A stretch of DNA of 64,000 nucleotides from Filosporella fistucella (Eukaryota; Ascomycota; Leotiomycetes; Helotiales), in NCBI GenBank assembly GCA_030077755.1, contig JAQJZZ010000017.1:1426001-1490000 (forward strand). The letters are read 5' to 3'. The translations under genes were made by a program, and so were the position numbers. Positions 1-13,491 of this stretch are shown here, piece after piece. Below the pieces are notes generated by a model, which was not told where the DNA came from, did not search any database, and was given only the letters and a program-made list of their open reading frames with translations. Position 1 is the stretch's first letter. Each line of letters begins with the position of its first letter.

Positions 1-3000
1 TTGAATCATGGTCCACCAGGAACGTTCTTCGTTTTCAAGACTGGTCTCACCACAAATACCGGCGATCTTAGCGTTGTTGGCACAAGCGGCGACGAGGCGG
101 TTCAGAGAGTCTTCCCTGACACTGGTATCGGCATCCACCATGAGAAGGTATTCATAGAGCTCAGGATCAACACCAATGATATTGTTGATTTGGTGGAACA
201 TTTCCAACTCCAGTGGGGACATGGGTGATCGGTGATGGACACGGTTGAGGAAGCTCATCAGCAGAATTTGGGAGTCTCGTTTTCCACGATTCCCAGGCTT
301 GGCTTTCGACTGTTCGGATTCCTTGCCAACCTTTACAACTACAATGTACGGAACAACATTTCCTTCGTACTCGTACAATCCAGAGTATACTTTACCATAA
401 TTGAGCTGTTCACTGCTCTCTCCGACAGACTTGAAAGGTAGTGCTGGAGGATCCATCTTTGGATCGACTCCCAAAATGTCCAGAACAATCTTTGGTGTTG
501 GCCTATCGTTACCACCTCCAACGATCATTCCGTCACAGATGACACAGATCAACTTCCTCTTGTTGTCGTATTGGAGAGCAGTCAGTGAGTCAAGAGCCTT
601 CCGAAGAGAGTCTTCACCTTCAGTGTAGGCAGGAACCTGGCAGATGACGAATTTATCTTGAGGTGTCGGGCGGCGTTTTGATCCGAATTGAAGAGCAGCC
701 AAGAACTTAGTCAAAATGACTGCGCAAAGAATGATGGTGAAGGCAAGTAGAATGTAGTTGTTGATCTGGCACTTGACTGAATCTCGGAAGTCCGGGATTC
801 CTTTGTAGAACATGTTATTGAAGCAGTTTAGGGTGTTCTCGTAAGTGACCTGCATAGAAGAGTTGGAATTCTCGTATGCTTTTTCCCAATTGCTAGAAAT
901 GTCGTATCCAGCATTCTCCTTGATCATGGCGGCAATCTCGGTGTTAATGAAAACGTAGGAAGCCAGATTATCGTACAGTTTCAAAGTATAGAAGTAATCC
1001 GTGAGATCATATATTTTTCCATGCAAAATGAACCAATAGTGATTGTCATTGACACCTTCGCTCTTGATTGTGCTTTTCTTTGTGACGAGATCACCATGAT
1101 AATATTGCTTGATCTTGGGGAGGAACTTGTTGCCATACCAATTGATGTCATGCAATGCGCTGTTGACGTAGGGGGAGAGAGGCCCAGACGTGTGCAGGCC
1201 TGCAGGGTTAAGAACGGTGGTATTCGACTGAAGGATGAGAGTAGTGTCTTTCGAGTCAACAAGACCAGGGCATGCAACAGTGAGGGGTGGCATGAAATAG
1301 CCGTCCAAATTCAAACCACCAAAAGGTTGCATGAGGTCGGTTGTGGTCTCGATGGCGGTGTCACTGTGCTGCTGTCTCCAGAACTTGGAAATGTCGTAAA
1401 CCTTTCCATGGATACTGACCCAGAAGTCATTGTTCCCTTGATGATTATCAACTTCAGATTGGTCCCAAGCCTTGTCGAAGTTCGGGCACAGTAGTTTTCC
1501 AAACCAGATAATCCAGAAGATGATCAGGGCATTGCAGAGAAAGATGAACCAGCACAAAACCAGCTTCTCTCTCCATGCCATACGTACGTCGGGACGCTTC
1601 ATACGTCCAACGTATCGGAGAACAAACGATGGAATCCAGAAGGTCAGCGACCAAGTAATAATAACCCAAATTCGACGACTCGCAGTCATTGTGGTCGTTG
1701 TGATGCTCTTGGGTTCAGCTAATTCTGGATCCATGCCATCGACGAATTCACCCATCTCGTTGTTGTAATAAACTTGACCCTTGCGGTCGTCGCCTTTGAA
1801 TCCTAGACCGTAGTCACCACCGCTAATGTTGCGGCTTGGAGCTACAGATCTTGCAACACCAAGATTGCTTCGGGGCATGGAACCCTGTTCGCGTAGAAGA
1901 AGCTGGTCTCTACTACCTTGGGGTGACAGCTCATTCATAGGAGGAAAGAAGCCACTTCCGTTGTGTGGGCCAGCTGAGTAGCCGGTCTCCAAAGCCTCAA
2001 CACCAAGCATGCCGCCAAGGGTGTTGAAACCTTGGTCATCAGAGGGCTTCAGATCCAGCATACCTTCAGCTTCCCACCAAGCGCTTTCACGCATCCAAAT
2101 TCGCTCAGTGCCAACTACAACTTCGCCATTGCTCCAACCGCGTTCCATAATCCAGCTCTCAATACCATCTCTGCCGTCCTTGCAACCAAGTGGTGCATAG
2201 CGTTGGCAGAATTCTTCGTAATCGAAATCAGCGGTGAAATCGAGATTCTTGTTTCGGCGATTTGCCCATTCAGGAAGTCTCCAAGACCGTAATTGACGAG
2301 ATACAGTTCCAGCGGACCAGGCGGATGTCAAGGATGGAAGTGCTGCCAAACTTGCAGGAGATTCATCTGTGGGATGAAGAGACAGATGATACCAAACACG
2401 GCTGCTTCCAAGGACCGCTGGCAAGTCGATTCGGCCTTGTCTACCCAAATTGACACCCTCACCCTCGACTGGGAAAAGGATTTTCTTCAAAAATCCATCT
2501 TCCTCTCCTTCTCTCCCAACTTTCTCCAGGACAATCTCGCGCCGTTCCCGCTCGTGCTCGCGTTCTCTTCCGCTTGGGCCGGTCATGATACCGAGATCGG
2601 GTGCAACTTCATTGATAGCGTTCTGCATTTCGCGGAGAACGGAAGAACCTGCTGCAATGACTTCAACACCGTCATCCTTCATCTCCGAGTTGATCCCTTG
2701 AGTGTCGTCGAAAACGCCTCGCATAGCGGCTGCCTTTCCAAGGGTGGCATCTGGGATTTCCAGAATTGTAATACAAACAGTATCTCCGTTGTCTTCCTCT
2801 GTGTTTGGCGTACGAGCACCTGGCCCTCCATCACTTGAAGAGTCGTTGTCCTTGATCCTAACCATCTCTGCTGCAATGGCTTCGTTGGCTTTGAGGATGA
2901 CCCAGTCGACCAATGCCTCATACAATCCACCGATCAAAGTTTCCCGTTCTGTAGTAGTACATTGCTTGACAAGGACTTCTGGTTCGAGGCCAAGTAAACC

Positions 3001-3953
3001 TCCGACATCTTCGCAGACCTCTTCCAAGGCTTCCTCGTCCAAATTGAAGGTGAGAGTATCACCGAGTTTCAACAGACCCGCCAAGATCGAAATCAGATTT
3101 CGATGCGCGGAGCCTTTGATGCCAATGTCTTTCAGAGCAGCTCGGAAGTCGTCAGCAGCCGCAGCATCGTCCGCTGTTGGCAGATACGATGGTGGATCGT
3201 ATGTGCCAGACTTAGCAAGTAAAGCATAACTAGAAGCATGTTTCAGTCCCAAAAATTCCCGTTCTGCTGGTGTAGAAGCGGATGTGAGAAGGTAGTAGAA
3301 GACATCGAATGCTCTGTATCCTTCCTGCGCTGGGATGTTCAGCAACCCCTTCACAGTATCAATTCCTCCTTCCGACAAAGCTAAGGAGGCTGCTGTAAGG
3401 CTTCCGGCGAGTGTGAGGGTCAGCGTAACACCAAGAGCCGACTGGCGAGGTGTAGAATGATTCTGGGGAGATACGGAATGGATGAAAGGTCGAAGAGCAT
3501 TAAGAGCAGTATATAACGAGGTTGGAATTGAGAGGGGAAGAGTGCCTAGAAATGGACCTAAAATTGAAGGTGTAGATTCGTGGAGAGAACTGTGAGAATG
3601 TCAGTTACATGATGTATACTGTTTGAATTGAGTCCTTACCCAAGAACAATGCAACCGTCCTCGGCACGGCGTCTTGCATGTTCCCAAGCTCGTGCTGCAA
3701 GAGCAGCATCTACTGTACCTCCAATTCTTCCATCTACATCAGGTTGTGATGCAGTCAACCACGAATTAACCACCAGACTGGAGCTGGCATCTAATTTGTA
3801 TGGTTGGCCGGATGTGTAGATGGTGTGCACGGCATTCAGGAGAGTGGTCGTAGAAACTTGTGTCGATTGCTGGGCAGCTGAGTTATTAACTCTATGTCCT
3901 CCTTGAATCGACGAGGTTGTCGAATACATCGACATTCGATTCATGCCCGCCAT
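1..3953 (-). CDS. csmB: Chitin synthase, csmB type (class VI/VII), with degenerate myosin-like head; 3' end cut by window edge
   Basis: Membrane chitin synthase that polymerises UDP-GlcNAc into chitin at growing tips. The start ATG is at 3953-3951. One intron (3590-3639, 50 bp, GTAAGG...CAG) joins exon 3640-3953 to a long exon that stays open to position 1. In order I see a myosin-like head of about 600 residues without a [12 protein letters not shown] P-loop; a pair of membrane spans around 1500-1680; a cytochrome b5-like segment ([20 protein letters not shown]); a transmembrane segment near 700-780; and the chitin_synth_2 catalytic domain starting [16 protein letters not shown], with the DxD region MVDADT. 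The frame ends inside [12 protein letters not shown], so the EDR and QRRRW motifs lie outside the window. The neighbouring csmA-type gene is divergent, the arrangement known for this pair in Aspergillus. Class numbering differs between authors. Confidence 0.93.
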
Positions 3954-6639
3954 TGTGTCTGGAGTGGGATATTATCCTCCACCGGCTTTGAAGCCTCTTA
4001 TTGATCTTTCGAGAACCACCAAAACCAACTTCACCCAACGGTGTCTTCGAATCGATGCGAGTGATATAACGTGTCGAAGTCGACTATATCGTCAAATTTG
4101 GTGAATTGAAATCCTAAGATGTAGTGAGGACGGAACGAATGTTGTGCAGGCTCTCTGCTGAGGGGGCTTTCTCGGTCGCTGAGCAACAGGCTTGCAGGAG
4201 GATCAGGAGCTGGGCGTGAGAACGAAGGTGATATTAAAAGTCGGTAGGAATCGCAAAAACAATCACCAAAGCGAGTGAGGTGAGTAAAAACGAAAAAGCT
4301 CGAATATAGAAATTCAGAATTAGAACTTCTTCAACATGCTCGACGTGGAGGGTGGAATGTCACACTCTAAGGACGTTGACTTCATGAAATTCTTCGACAT
4401 CTCGTCTGGACTTTCGCACGCACCCAGAGTACGGTTGCTGGTTGGGACAACAACGCAGGTTCTCCCCTGGATGTTGATAGTGGATCTAAGCCGCACTTCC
4501 ACTCTGCGGGAAACAGCATGGCCACCCAAATACGAGTTTAGTCGCCTGCTGCTTTACATCAACAGTTACAGAGTGGATACGGTATGGAGTGACCGTCGCC
4601 ACCACCTTTTCTTTCGCAGCTGCTCGGACGAATCATTAGGAGCGGATGTCAGCAAATATCAGTCAATGTCAGTATCAAGAACCTCCATACGAAAGAACGT
4701 CCGGCCAAAGCGGCCATAATTCAGATTTATTTTAGGAGAGCTGTGGTCGTATTCTTGCGTGCTGCTATGAGCATATTCATTCCCATACATAGAAATCTGG
4801 TCTCCACTGTTTATTTTTTCCAAGCATGAGACAAGAGCACAAGAGGCGTTGACACAACCACCACAGATCGTCTGCACACCAGACACTCTCCCAACAATTG
4901 ATCCAACAACCCTCCTCCCAGACGTGCAGAAGGAAAACACACAAGACGCGGTGAACCTGGACCGCGACCTGGTCTGATATCCAAGCAGAAGGAAAACTCT
5001 TCAGCTATGTGAAATTTAAATTACTGGATGGCCGCCATCACAATGGGGAAATTTCCTGTGCGGACAGAGCTGGAATCAGGGGTTTTAACGTTTGAAAGAT
5101 CTGCCACCATCTGGCTCCTCGAAATGATGGCTCTTCCATGGCTCTTCCGGCTTGAACGGCGTCACTGGTTTTCTAAGCTACCCCAAACTTTTTAGTATCA
5201 GCATGGAATCGAAGCTAAAAAGTAATCAACCTGGAGAACTTTTTTATTTGATTTGTCCTTACTTTGTCTAATCTAAAATCACACGCGAATCTACAGCTGA
5301 GACACGCCATCTCGCACTTGCACAGTGCAAAAGTTGAATGGCGTACGAGGTACTTGCATCTGCAGCCAGTGGTTATCGTGGTCACGAACATCGTATGTCT
5401 GAGAAGGAATTCAGCAGCAGGATAGCCGAATTTAGAGTTGTGAAGTGGAACTTTTCCGGTGGAGAGAGCTGGCCACGCTCATCCTCGACTGCGGATGAAG
5501 TCAGCACACCTCAAGTGCTGAGAACTGGTTGTCAACTCTCGTGATTATGGAGACTCTGACGGTGATGTTCAGCATGGATCGATAATTTCACATGAGTGCA
5601 GTGGCAAGTTGAGCAAAAATTCAGGAGGCGAGTGGAAGATCTCCGAGTCCTCAGTGCCGCTTTGAGGATGAAGATGGCAAATGCAATACGGCACTGGCTA
5701 ATGCATGCACATCTCGTGGCGCTTTAGCAATGGTGAAGCTGTGATCCGGTTTCCAAAGACGCTTTAAACTTAGTTGAAGAAGCAGAGGGACAGTTGAAAG
5801 ACAGCCAAGTGTACAATACGTACTTGTGCAACAAATATATGAACTCAGAATTAGACGAAAAAAGATGGGCAAGATACACTACGTTTCTATACTACAGGAA
5901 CAAACGACTTTAAGCTTATGCTCTGTTGAATTATGCTTTTTAAAATTCCTAACATTCGCAATCCTGAAGGCAGGATTCGACTGACCAAATAGAGCAAATG
6001 TTGACCATGTCCAAGTCTTTCCTGGCAGTGGCGCTTTAAGGTCAACTCCCATACTCCGTCTTTTTACAGTACACTTTCCTTGTCCTTGAAGCCCCTGAAC
6101 CCAGATCCTCCGAACCGAACCTTTCCAAAAATAGACACACCAACAGCCAACACATTTTTGCACTGCACCACCAATACAGTTCTATGGTGGCCGATATCAC
6201 GTTTCGTACAAAATACTTTCGCCTAACAAAATAATCATCGCTGGTACAGGCATGCGTTCGAGACAACCCCGTTCGATTCTAATTCTCCTCTGAAGCTTGT
6301 GCAAGTTTGGTGTGACGAGTCTCCTTCTCACGAACCTTCTTCTTCTTTACATCTCGTCTTCTTCAATTTGCTTCTGCATTTCGACACTCGCTAATTTCAT
6401 ACTACACATTCGCTACTTGTTCGTCGCTGCACGAAGGAAGGATTCTGTGCCAGTTCAGTCTGCTCTGACCGAGCCCCCTTCCGTTACCTGGGGGATTCAC
6501 AAGCAACCCCAACACGAGAACCTGCACACGGCGAAAACCGCCATTCCCATAAACAGAGTCGACAACATTCAATCGTTCAATTTGACCTTATATCGAGTGT
6601 GACAGACGTCATTCAAGGGTTTCGACCCAAATTGTCAAC
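3954..6639. promoter_or_regulatory. Shared upstream region between the two divergent chitin synthase genes
   Basis: These 2,686 bp separate the two start codons and hold no reading frame that looks like a gene. The part nearest the plus-strand start (about 6290-6420) is rich in C and T (runs such as CTTCTTCTTCTTTAC), typical of fungal promoters and 5' leaders. Short frames there, for example 6297-6602, are probably leader sequence. No transfer RNA or repeat array was seen. Co-regulation of the pair is an inference from the layout. Confidence 0.6.
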
Positions 6640-9600
6640 ATGGCTTCGAATACTCAAGGCGGCGGAGGGGCTCATTCCCAACCCTCATTGCCTGCTCTGC
6701 CAGCACATTTACAATCCGATACACACCTCACTGCACATCTGGCAAGCCGTTTCCATGTATCACTTTCAACTGCCCAACTTTCGTCGCACGCGTTAATTTG
6801 CCTCAACACCTATTCTTCATCCAGCAAAGGTCCTGATGGCGGAAAGGAGGGAAGTGGAATGGGAGGTGCTGAAGATTTGGCCGAGAGAGCTTTTACTAGA
6901 CTTGGTGCACGATCAGAGAACCAAGCTGTTGTTTTCTTGTATGTTGTATTGTTGGGAGGGTTGGGACAATAAGCTAATGATATCTAGGGGAGAATCTGGG
7001 TCAGGCAAAACCACTATCCGGTCTCATCTGTTGTCTGCCTTGCTCAATAAATCATCAACACCACTTTCTACGAAATTGTCGCTAGCCGCGTATGTATTTG
7101 ATACTTTGACGACGACAAAAACTGCTACCACCCCGACTGCTTCTAAAGCTGGTTTATTTTTCGAGCTTCAATATGATACCTCCTCGAGCGTTAACCCAAC
7201 ACTTATTGGTGGTAAAGTACTTGATCACAGATTGGAAAGAAGCCGGGTAGCATGTGTGCCTACTGGAGAGCGCAACTTTCACGTTCTGTACTATCTTCTA
7301 GCCGGTACGAGCGGCGCAGAGAAATCGCATCTTGGACTTGACACAATAAGCAATTTGGCGTCGGCTGTTGCTCATCCGACTCAAGCCAGCAATAGAAACT
7401 CGGTAGGAGCTGGTCAGAAGAGATGGCGATATCTCGGTCATCCAACACAACTGAAAGTTGGCATAAACGATGCGGAAGGTTTCCAGCTCTTTAAAACAGC
7501 TCTCCGAAAACTCGAATTTCCCCGCAGTGAAATCGCCGAGATCTGCCAGGTTCTAGCAAGTATCCTTCACATTGGACAGCTTGAATTCGAGACTGCTGAG
7601 GATACTACTGCAACTGGTGATGACAGTGGTGGATTCTCTCACGAAGGAGCTCAAACAGTTACGGCTGTGAAAAATAAGGATGTTCTGGGTATAATTGCAG
7701 CTTTTCTTGGAGTTAGCGCTCAAGATCTACAGACCACACTTGGATACAAGACCAAAATTCTTCAGCGCGAGCGTGTAACTGTTATGCTCGATCCTAAGGG
7801 TGCCCGCAGCAATGCTGATGAGTTAGCTCGGACTTTGTACTCCTTACTAACAGCATATGTTATCGAGAGCATCAACCAGCGTATCTGCGCAGTGGAAGAT
7901 ACAGTGGCCAACACCATTTCAATTATCGATTTCCCAGGCTTTGCTCAGCAACCATCAACTGACTCTACACTGGATCAACTTCTCAACAATGCCGCTACCG
8001 AATCACTATACAATTTCACCCTCCAGAGCTTCTTTGAAGCCAAGGCTGAGATGTTGGAAAGTGAGGAAGTTAGCGTTGCTGCCACTAGCTACTTTGATAA
8101 TTCGGATGCTGTTAAGGGACTACTCAAACACGGAAACGGACTTTTGAGCATCCTTGACGACCAAACAAAGCGTAACAGGACTGATATGCAATTGCTCGAG
8201 AGTCTTCGAAAGCGCTTTGAAGGCAAGAATCCTGCAATTACTGTCAGTAGCGCAACTGCCAAGCTTCCCGGCAGCAACTTTGCTACCCACAATGCAGCAG
8301 CTTCATTCGCAGTCAAGCATTTCGCCGGCGAAGTCGACTATCCTATCAGTGGCTTAATTGAAGAGAACGGAGAGGTCATCTCAGGTGATTTAATGAACTT
8401 GATTGCATCAACCAAGAGTGATTTTGTGGGCCAATTGTTTGGACAAGAAGCTCTCAAAACCGTCGTTCATCCCAAGGAGAAGAATACCATCATGCAGGCT
8501 CAAGTAAGCTCAAAGCCTTTGAGAAAGCCTAGTGTAATGAGAAGGAAAGGCGACAGACCTACAAGATTTGGTGCTCGTGAGGATATTAAGGAAGCTTCAG
8601 AGTCTGTTGAGGATGTTACAGACAATGGGGATGACTCCAAGAGCCGAAGAGGTCGCAACATTGACCAAGGAGCAGCTGCTCAGTTCCTTTCATCTCTGGA
8701 GAATGTCACAAAATCCTTAACCTCGCCAAACACCAATCCTTACTTTGTCTTCTGTATCAAACCGAATGACAGACGTATCGCCAACCAATTTGACAGCAAA
8801 TGTGTCCGAACTCAGATACAAACTTTTGGTATTGCTGAGATCAGTCAGAGGTTGAGAAATGCGGATTTCAGTCTGTTCCTGCCCTTCGGAGAGTTCCTTG
8901 GACTTGCTGATGCAGAGACAATTTTGGTTGGAAGCGAACGCGAGAAGGCCGAAATGGTTGTGGACGAAAAGAGATGGCCAGGCAATGAAGCCAGAATCGG
9001 AAGCACCGGCATCTTCTTGAGTGAAAGATGCTGGGCAGAAATTGCTAAACTCGGCGAGAGGGGCTTCACAGCTGGGCGATATCCCACACAGTCGGAAGAT
9101 GGCGGCGATGCTCTCACTCCTGGCGACGTCCACGGCGGTTATGGCGCTTCAAAGGAACGTCTTTTGGGCACACCTGGCCAATCTCCAGGTGCCTATATCT
9201 ATGGCACTGACAAGAAGTCTGGCTATTTTGGTAGCAACGATGTCGATTCTCGATCTGAAGCTGGAGCATCAGCTTTGGGCCAAGGTGACATGTTCAGAAA
9301 TTTGGATACAAGAGAGCAAATGGCCGAGAAAGGAAATGAAAAGACAATGGTTGAAGTCGAGGAAGTCAAGACTAGTGGTAGTCGAAAGAGATGGGTTGCC
9401 ATGGTTTACCTCATGACCTGGCTCATACCAGATTTCTTGATTCGATGGATTGGTCGCATGCCTCGCAAAGACGTCCGAATGGCATGGCGTGAAAAGCTTG
9501 CCATCAACATGATGATCTGGATCAGTTGTCTTTTCTGCGCTTTCTTCGTTGTCGTCTTTCCCATGCTCATTTGCCCAACTCAACACGTTTACAGTGCAGC

Positions 9601-12397
9601 GGAGTTGACTTCATACAACGGGAAAGGTGCTTCGGCCTATGTCGCTATTCGTGGACAAGTCTTTGATCTCACAAAATTTGCACCGACTCATTATCCAAAC
9701 ATCATCCCTCAAAAGTCTATTCTCGCCTACGCAGGATTAGATGCTACCGCTCTCTTCCCAGTTCAAGTTTCGGCTCTTTGCCAGGGTGTCAACGGAACGA
9801 TCGATGATGCTGTACAGCTGGACTATTCGTCCACCAACACCACTGGCTCCGCAAATGTCATTAGCTCTACTGACAAGAATTTCAAATACCATGACTTCAG
9901 AGCATGGACCAACGACAGCAGACCAGATTGGTTCTTCGAGCAGATGATGATGCTGAGAGCCAATTACAAGAAGGGCAACATTGGTTATACTACTCAGTAT
10001 GTCAGTAAACTTGCCAAGAAGTCTGAATCCATTGCCATCCTGAACGGGCGTGTGTATGATTTCACTAAGTACAACCAAGGAGGACGAAAGATTCTAGTTA
10101 AGGCAGGCGAAGATATCCCCACTGATATCAACACCAACTTTATGGACCCTTTGGTTGTCGATCTCTTCCAACAGAAAGCCGGTTCCGACGTCACAAAATA
10201 CTGGAATGCCTTGAATCTCTCTGATGACATGCGTAATCGAATGCAACTTTGTCTCGATAATCTGTTCTATGTCGGCAATGTCGACACAAGAAACTCTGTT
10301 AAGTGTCAATTCGCAGAGTACCTTATTCTTGCCATTTCCGTTATTCTTTGCGCCGTCATCGGATTCAAATTCTTCGCCGCTCTTCAATTTGGTGGCAAGA
10401 ATATTCCTGAGAACCTCGACAAGTTCGTTATTTGTCAAGTGCCTGTCTATACCGAAGACGAGGAATCCGTTCGTCGTGCTATCGACTCAGCCGCCAGGAT
10501 GAAGTATGATGATAAGCGCAAACTTCTCGTCATTATTTGTGACGGTATGATTATCGGTCAAGGAAACGACAGACCCACGCCACGTATTGTGCTCGATATT
10601 CTCGGCGTCGCTGATACTGTTGACCCTGAACCCTTGAGCTTCGAGTCTCTTGGAGAAGGTATGAAGCAACACAATATGGGCAAAGTCTACTCTGGTCTAT
10701 ACGAAGTTCAAGGTCACATTGTTCCTTTCATGGTTATCGTCAAGGTCGGCAAACCTTCTGAGGTCTCACGACCTGGAAACAGAGGAAAGCGTGACTCTCA
10801 AATGGTCATGATGCGTTTCTTGAACAGAGTACACTACAACGCCGCAATGAGCCCTCTCGAGTTGGAGATGTATCATCAAATTCGAAACATTATCGGTGTC
10901 AACCCTACCTTTTACGAGTACATGTTGCAAATCGATGCAGACACTGTTGTAGGTGCCGATTCAGCGTCTCGATTCGTTTCTGCCTTCATGGACGATACTC
11001 GCTTGATCGGTGTCTGTGGAGAGACTGGATTGTCTAATGCCAAATCTTCCTACGTTACCATGATTCAAGTCTACGAGTACTACATTTCTCACAATCTTTC
11101 CAAAGCATTCGAAAGTTTGTTTGGCAGTGTCACCTGTTTACCTGGTTGTTTCACCATGTACCGAATTCGAGCCGCTGAATCTGGAAAGCCTCTCTTCGTC
11201 AGTCGAGAGGTTGTCGAAGCATATGCCAACATTCGTGTCGATACCCTGCACATGAAGAACTTGCTTCATTTGGGTGAGGATCGCTACCTTACTACATTGC
11301 TCCTGAAAAACCACTCCAAGTACAAGACAAAGTACATTCGAACTGCCCACGCTTGGACTGTCGCTCCCGATTCTTGGAAGGTCTTCATGTCTCAACGTCG
11401 TCGCTGGATCAACTCTACTGTACACAATCTTGTCGAACTTATCCCTATGTCGCAACTTTGTGGTTTCTGCTGTTTCAGTATGAGATTCATCGTTTTCATC
11501 GATTTGGTATCCACACTTGTACAACCGGTCACACTTGCTTATATCACCTATCTGATTGTACTTGTCATTCGAGGCACCAGCGTTATCCCTATCACATCTT
11601 TCATTCTCCTTGGTGCCATTTACGGTTTGCAAGCTATTATCTTTATACTTCACCGAAAGTGGGAGATGATTGGATGGATGATTCTATATATTCTCGCCAT
11701 GCCTGTTTTCTCCTTTGGTCTACCTTTATATAGTTTCTGGCACATGGATGATTTCACCTGGGGTAACACTCGTGTTGTCACTGGAGAGAAGGGAAGGAAG
11801 GTTGTTATTACTGATGAGGGCAAATTCGATCCCGAGTCCATTCCTCACAAGAAGTGGGAAGAGTACCAAGCAGAGCTCTGGGAGGCACAAAGTCAGATCA
11901 AGGATGATCGCTCTGAGATCTCTGGCTACTCATATGGTACCAAACACCCCGCTGTTTCCGAATACCATTTCCCACCATCCCGGCCTATGTCTCAAATTGG
12001 CTTCCCATACGATGCCAAGAGCGCCAACATGTACAACTCTCGCTTATCTCTCGCACCATCTGATGCCCTAGGACTTGGAATGGATCACCGCCAGAGCCAA
12101 TATGGAGGCAGCCAGTACGGCCAACCCGAACTCGAAATGGCGAATCTAGCGGGACTTCCCAGCGATGATGCTATTTTGGCCGAGATCAGAGAGATTCTTA
12201 AATCCGCGGATCTGATGACTGTTACGAAGAAAAGCATTAAGCAGGAGTTGGAGAGGAGATTTGGTGTGCCGCTTGATGCAAGGAGGGCGTATATTAATTC
12301 TGGTATGTTATCCTGTTATCCTGTTATCCACTTAATATCTAAACAACTGCTAACCTTTTCCTTAGCTACCGAAGCGCTCCTCTCTGGTCAACTATAA
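6640..12397 (+). CDS. csmA: Chitin synthase, csmA type (class V), with N-terminal myosin motor domain
   Basis: Chitin synthase with an N-terminal myosin motor, acting at hyphal tips and septa. Exons are 6640-6938, 6988-12302 and 12366-12397 (introns of 49 and 63 bp), giving 1,881 aa. The first intron falls just before the P-loop GESGSGKTT (residues about 101-109), so a model without it loses the true N-terminus. The motor keeps a switch-II-like IIDFPGF, but the usual NxNSSR switch I is replaced by an [10 protein letters not shown] segment. Then follow two membrane spans (about 9400-9570), a cytochrome b5-like segment ([11 protein letters not shown]), another span, and the catalytic domain with [16 protein letters not shown] and [10 protein letters not shown] (residue about 1570). 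A DEK C-terminal fold ends the protein, completed by a 32 nt last exon. The length is normal for class V. Confidence 0.96.
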
Positions 12398-13491
12398 GAA
12401 GTGAAAATTTGTTGCATATATATCGGAGTATGATATGACTGAACTGTTTTGAATCCATTTTGGGGGGTGTATCGACTATGTATTGGGGAGTGGGTGGCCT
12501 ACTCATGATAACTATATTTTCTTTCTTTATTGGCGTTATTGGATGGGAAATATGCATTTGCTATTGTGTTTTGAGATTATCAATATATAGTAAGAGGAGA
12601 TGAGGAGATAATAATATCACTTTTACTGCATGGTTCGTTGAGAGTCTGTGAGAGAGTGTGTGAGAGCGAGAGTTTTTGGCAACTGCGAGGATCATCTTCC
12701 TGTTTGAGAGTGAGAAGTTTAGTAAAAAGTTAGTGGATCTATTCGATGGGAGCTTCGCCTCCCTACACATTGGTATTCCAAGCAATATGTGCCTGTAGAG
12801 TTGTATATAAGGTAAGACACCTAATGCTACCTGCCTATTCCAGCTACTTATGCTTCTGATAAAGTACAAGCATGTAAGCTTACTCTACGCCTTCCATGAG
12901 CTTGTTTCCCGCCACTCACCCTATTCCTACACAGCCGTCATACTTGCATATGTAACTAACTGCAAGTTCAACTTTACCCTACAGGCTACAGTATCCGAAG
13001 TCGACTTTCCTTCAGGGAATAGAAAGGATTTGCGGCACGGACGGTGAGTCGGGCATACCACCTATAGGGTGAGAAGTGGTAAGTAAAAAAAAATAGGGGG
13101 AGGAGGGTGATAGTGGTTTTTTGAGAGGTAGGCACGATTGTGGGTGAGATGGATACACGTTCCGAGATAATGTGAGCAAAGATGAAAAGCTTGTTCCTTC
13201 TTTCTTTCCATGCCTGGAAGAAGATTGAATGTGGATCTTACTTCTTACACCATAACCCAAATCCCCTTTTCTCACACTCCTCACTTCTCATTTCACTTCC
13301 TCTTTCTTTTCCTCTCAAATCTCTGCTCTAGGTTCCAAAACCTTCAACAGTCTTCTCGGCTTCAATTACTTGCTCTTCTCCCGCACAACTACCAAACCAC
13401 ACACTCACTCACTCACCTTGCGATACACAGCCTCTCTGGAGACCACCTAGCACCAGCTCCTCCCAAAACAAAAGAAACCTATCCACTGAAA
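12398..13491. other. Intergenic region downstream of csmA
   Basis: No gene is supported here. It holds a short low-complexity GAGAGTGTGTGAGA-type tract at about 12639-12672, an A-run near 13085, and from about 13260 a C/T-rich stretch that is probably promoter and 5' leader of the cysteine-rich gene starting at 13492. The frame of that gene is open upstream to 13210 but shows no signal-peptide-like start there. Confidence 0.5.

Noticed and set aside
6241..6280. GTTCGATTC near 6271 as a possible tRNA T-loop
   Set aside because: No matching acceptor, D-arm or anticodon stem could be drawn upstream.
6297..6602. 101-codon frame upstream of csmA
   Set aside because: Lies in the C/T-rich leader and has no domain; more likely untranslated sequence.
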